This document shows, piece after piece, positions 61,347-64,000 of a stretch of DNA of 64,000 nt. The stretch's first letter is position 1. The number at the start of each line of letters is the position of its first letter. The DNA comes from CAYRTV01 sp964505785 (GTDB taxonomy: Bacteria; Acidobacteriota; Aminicenantia; Aminicenantales; Aminicenantaceae), in assembly GCA_964505785.1 (NCBI GenBank), contig CAZDJZ010000015.1, forward strand, positions 10,988 through 74,987, written 5' to 3'. Position numbers and translations under genes: made by a program. The notes under the pieces are model-generated. The model was not told where the DNA came from, did no database searches, and worked only from the letters and a program-made list of their open reading frames with translations.

Positions 61347-62109
61347 TTTGCCTGCCCTTATTTGGTGCCTTATCCATAAATGCTTTTAATATATCAATGG
61401 GAAGCGGAAATATAATAGTGGAATTTTTTTCACTTGCTATTTCGTTTAAAGTGCCTAAAAATCTTAACTGAAGAGCTTGCGGATTTCGAGAGATAACATC
61501 CGCCGCTTGAATAAGCTTATCTGCCGCTTCGAATTCTCCTTTAGCGTGAATGACCTTGGCCCGTCTTTCCCGCTCTGCTTCCGCTTGCCGGGCAATAGCG
61601 CGGATCATATTTTCCGGGAGATCAACGTGTTTCATTTCTACCAGCTGTACCTTTATACCCCAAGGGTCGGTATGTTTGTCAATTATTTCCTGCAGTTGGG
61701 AGTTTAATTTTTCCCTTTCAGAAAGCAATTCATCCAAGTCGACTTCACCCAGGACGCTTCTTAGTGTTGTTTGAGCGAGCTGGGATGTAGCAAAGAGATA
61801 ATCTTCCACGGCGACTACGGATTTCAAAGGTTCCAATACCCGGAAGTAAACCACCGCATTAACTTTAACTGTGACATTATCCCTGGTTATGACATCCTGA
61901 GAAGGAATATCCATTGTGACAATGCGGAGGCTGATCCGCACCATCCTGTCGATGGGGGGGAAAACAAATATCAATCCTGGGCCTTTCGGTTTTTCCAATA
62001 CTCTTCCTAAACGAAAAATAACTCCACGTTCATATTCCTTAAGAATCTTTATCGCATTCAGAAGGTATAAAACGACAAGGCCTATAATTATGACTGGATA
62101 AGTTATCAT
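61336..62109 (-). CDS. Slipin family (stomatin-like, band 7) protein
   Basis: A 257-residue stomatin-like protein. One N-terminal hydrophobic segment (about 3-20) is followed by the SPFH/band 7 domain (KEYERGVIFRLGR, then RIVTMDIPSQDVITRDNV and QTTLRSVLGEVDLDELL), and a coiled stretch AIARQAEAERERRAKVIHAKGE. Bacterial slipins pair with NfeD proteases encoded next to them, as here, and are thought to organise membrane microdomains. GGAGGAGAC precedes the ATG. Confidence 0.94.
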   Translation of the reverse strand: MITYPVIIIGLVVLYLLNAIKILKEYERGVIFRLGRVLEKPKGPGLIFVFPPIDRMVRISLRIVTMDIPSQDVITRDNVTVKVNAVVYFRVLEPLKSVVAVEDYLFATSQLAQTTLRSVLGEVDLDELLSEREKLNSQLQEIIDKHTDPWGIKVQLVEMKHVDLPENMIRAIARQAEAERERRAKVIHAKGEFEAADKLIQAADVISRNPQALQLRFLGTLNEIASEKNSTIIFPLPIDILKAFMDKAPNKGRQNEK

Positions 62110-62119
62110 TGTCTCCTCC

Positions 62120-63403
62120 TTAATCTGATTTCTTAACTTTTAGTTTGAGGTTTTTAAGAATATCGATTACCTCAACCGAACTGCCGGCTGGAATTTCTTC
62201 TTCCGCGACTGCATTCCACGTTTCACCATATACAAACACTTTTCCTTCAGGATCCAGCCTGGTGCGCGCTGTTCCGATTTCGCCGATTAAACCTTCTTTT
62301 CCGGTATGAACCCTGTTAGCTTGGGAGCGGATTGCAATAATAACTAAAAAAATGAAAACAAATGATAATCCCAGTGCCAGCGGGATGATAAATTTTAAAT
62401 CCGGTTTTAATTCCGGTATGGGTGCATCTATCAACATAATTGATCCCAGAAGCAAAGCTGCAATTCCTCCGATGGATAGAATACCATAACTTTGTATTTT
62501 AATCTCTAAAATAAACAATCCGACGGCCATAAAAATTAAAATGAGGCCAACATAATTGATGGGAAGGATTTGGAAACTGAAGACAGCTAAAAGAATGCTT
62601 ATGGCACCGATTATTCCAGGGAAAATCGCTCCGGGATTCGAAAACTCAAAATACAAACCCAGCAAACCTAGCATTAAAAGCATATAAGCCAGATTTGGAT
62701 TTGATATTGTCAGGAGAAATTTTTGACGGGCGGACATCTCAATTTTTGTAATGGACTCACCTTCCAGATCCATCTCCACACTGGTTTCATCGAATCGTTG
62801 GATTGTTTTTCCATGCAGTTTTTCAATAAGGGTACGAATATCAGGAGCAATAAAATCTATAAGTCCGCCCTTCAATGCTTCTTGCTCGGTATAGGATGAA
62901 CTATTCCTGACCGCGTCTTCCGCCATGCGGATATTTCGTTGTCGTTTTTCTGCGATGGATTTTATGTAAGAGGCGGCATCATTGGTTACTTTATCCGCCA
63001 TGGTGTCATCCATAGATCCTCCGGTCAAGGATACTCCGACCGGATGAGCAGCTCCGGTGCTGGTTCCAGGAGCCATTAGAAAAATATCACATGCAACAGA
63101 TATGAAAAATCCGGCGGAGGCCGCCCGCGCTCCGGAAGGACTGACATATGCCGCTACCGGAACCGGAGAGGAAAGAATCGATTCAATAATTTCCCGCATG
63201 GAACTATCCAGCCCCCCGGGGGTATTGATATGCATGATTAAAAGAGATGCTTTTTCTTCCGCCGCTCTTTCAAGGGATTGGCGGATATATTCCGAGGTCA
63301 CCGGATGAATGGGAGCATTAACTTTAATTTCTATAATGGAAGAATAAGAGGAAACCACACTTATTCCGCTAATGAGAAGAAGAAATAAAAGATGCTTTTT
63401 CAC
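62120..63403 (-). CDS. NfeD family membrane serine protease
   Basis: A 427-residue long-form NfeD (1510-N type). A signal-like N-terminus precedes a ClpP-class protease domain with catalytic S97 (GARAASAGFF) and K138 (MADKVTNDA), the same dyad as in the archaeal PH1510 protease. Four or more membrane helices follow, then a C-terminal OB-fold NfeD domain (about 355-427). It probably cleaves the C-terminus of its slipin partner. It starts with GTG directly after a strong promoter and with no ribosome site. Confidence 0.93.
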   Translation of the reverse strand: MKKHLLFLLLISGISVVSSYSSIIEIKVNAPIHPVTSEYIRQSLERAAEEKASLLIMHINTPGGLDSSMREIIESILSSPVPVAAYVSPSGARAASAGFFISVACDIFLMAPGTSTGAAHPVGVSLTGGSMDDTMADKVTNDAASYIKSIAEKRQRNIRMAEDAVRNSSSYTEQEALKGGLIDFIAPDIRTLIEKLHGKTIQRFDETSVEMDLEGESITKIEMSARQKFLLTISNPNLAYMLLMLGLLGLYFEFSNPGAIFPGIIGAISILLAVFSFQILPINYVGLILIFMAVGLFILEIKIQSYGILSIGGIAALLLGSIMLIDAPIPELKPDLKFIIPLALGLSFVFIFLVIIAIRSQANRVHTGKEGLIGEIGTARTRLDPEGKVFVYGETWNAVAEEEIPAGSSVEVIDILKNLKLKVKKSD

Positions 63404-63412
63404 TTTGATTTT

Positions 63413-63441
63413 ATTATAGATTCGGCTTTGATTTAAGTCAA
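63413..63441 (-). promoter_or_regulatory. Strong sigma70-type promoter of the nfeD operon
   Basis: Minus strand TTGACT (63441-63436), exactly 17 bases, TATAAT (63418-63413). The predicted transcription start is three to four bases before the GTG start at 63403, implying an almost leaderless mRNA. Confidence 0.65.
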
Positions 63442-63450
63442 TATTTTGTC

Positions 63451-63479
63451 TTGACTTTTCAATGGCAATAAACTTTAAT
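63451..63479 (+). promoter_or_regulatory. Promoter of the HU-like gene
   Basis: TTGACT (63451-63456), 17-base spacer, TTTAAT (63474-63479). It lies back to back with the nfeD promoter, the two -35 boxes being only nine bases apart. Confidence 0.55.
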
Positions 63480-63505
63480 ACAATAAAAGAAATGAGGAGT
63501 CAGAT

Positions 63506-63778
63506 ATGATCAAAAACGACATCGCCCAGGCAATTGAAAAAGATTCAGATTTCAATAGGGCGAAGTCTTTGCAGGTCGTAGAAAAGATTCTGGATTCCTT
63601 GAAAGAAGCCTTGGCCAATGATGAAAAGATTGAGATAAGAGGTTTTGCCAGCCTGAAAGTGGTCGGCAAAAAGACTGGGTACGGCCGCGATATACGTCGG
63701 AAAAGGCAGATAAAAATCAAAAAAGGAAAGCGCATAAAATTTCGGCCGGGTCAAGATTTGAAAAAATTAGATATATAG
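63506..63778 (+). CDS. HU/IHF-family DNA-binding protein with altered arm
   Basis: A 90-residue protein of HU length. The N-terminal dimerisation helices and GFASLKVVGKKTGYGRD fit HU/IHF. The arm motif RNPxTG, which carries the intercalating proline, is replaced by RDIRRKRQ; the rest of the arm is very basic (IKIKKGKRIKFRPG). DNA bending may therefore differ from standard HU. GAGGAGTC precedes the ATG. Confidence 0.87.
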   Translation: MIKNDIAQAIEKDSDFNRAKSLQVVEKILDSLKEALANDEKIEIRGFASLKVVGKKTGYGRDIRRKRQIKIKKGKRIKFRPGQDLKKLDI

Positions 63779-63840
63779 TCCCTCTAACCTTTCTTGTTTC
63801 TATGATTAAGTCACCGCACTTGAAAACATAAGACCGATTT

Positions 63841-64000
63841 AACCTGGATTATTCACGGGCCGGGATTGCCGCAGACGACGACAATATGTTAATTTATTGT
63901 CGTCCTGAGGGAGCATAGCGACAAAGGATCTTATACGGCGCTTGGACGAGAAGACGATTACGCTTCATTCAGCGAAAAAGTCTAAGATCCTCACGGCCTG
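63841..64000 (+). repeat. Dispersed repeat, module A plus B, cut by window end (copy 11)
   Basis: Module A (AACCTGGATTATTCACGGGC then CGGGATTGCCGCAGACGACG) is followed by a perfect 10-bp hairpin GACGACAATA/TATTGTCGTC (63877-63886 and 63895-63904). CCTGAGGGAGCATAGCGACA and AAGGATCTTA come next, and a further AAGATCCTCACGGCCTG module B begins at 63984 and is truncated. The 222 bases after the HU-like gene hold no gene. Confidence 0.65.

Overview
This 64 kb window looks like chromosomal DNA from a Gram-negative, probably anaerobic bacterium. The combination of genes suggests Candidatus Aminicenantes or another deep Acidobacteriota-like lineage, but this is an inference; no marker gene for taxonomy was compared. 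The cell has an outer membrane: there are candidate beta-barrels, lipoproteins and apolipoprotein N-acyltransferase. Its metabolism leans on ferredoxin and Fe-S proteins: KorDABC, HdrABC, MvhD, a fumarate-reductase-like pair, radical SAM and Fe-S aldo/keto reductase proteins. It carries a long, Bacillus-type SRP RNA. There is no phage, insertion sequence, CRISPR array or rRNA operon. Coding density is high, and nearly every intergenic gap over 200 bp contains a copy of a dispersed hairpin-rich repeat family.

Layout. 1-8.7 kb: end of an MFS transporter, a YjbQ protein, an ArsR regulator, a large secreted M14 peptidase, SRP RNA, an outer-membrane protein, then a minus-strand run of cobO, zincin, DapA-like aldolase and Fe-S aldo/keto reductase. 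8.7-14.6 kb: serS with both serine tRNAs within 4.4 kb, secreted proteins and a DUF711 protein. 14.6-26 kb, minus strand: mutY, a GAF-GGDEF protein, metH, a gliding-type ABC system (GldA/F/G plus DUF4340) and argS. 26-33.5 kb, plus strand: glycine cleavage system gcvT-H-PA-PB followed by glyQ-glyS. 33.6-43.3 kb, minus strand: a PilZ protein, then a ten-gene unit hdrC-hdrB-korD-korA-korB-korC-hdrA-mvhD-frdB-frdA ending at a strong terminator. 43.5-50.4 kb: a membrane spermidine-synthase-like protein coupled to a Tat-type AmmeMemoRadiSam radical SAM enzyme, DUF362, DUF6599 and a response-regulator diguanylate cyclase. 50.8-57.2 kb: an AI-2E family permease, then DUF1844, ribF, pyrR, pyrB, pyrC, rnc and a Mth938-type gene. 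57.3-64 kb: mazG, then nfeD-slipin-SPOR-lnt-prfB (with the classical +1 frameshift), and an HU-like gene.

How genes work together. The most notable unit is the Hdr/Kor/Frd-like operon. It joins a 2-oxoacid:ferredoxin oxidoreductase to a heterodisulfide-reductase-type electron-bifurcation module and a soluble flavoprotein/Fe-S pair, so its products could exchange electrons between ferredoxin, NAD(P)H or a disulfide, and a fumarate-like acceptor. The gcv and glyQS genes share a transcription unit organised around glycine. The pyr genes form a compact operon with PyrR as likely regulator. Other unusual points are an RNase III with a replaced catalytic Asp, a degenerate GGDEF domain, two candidate leaderless transcripts, and a repeat copy that forms the 3' end of a coding gene.
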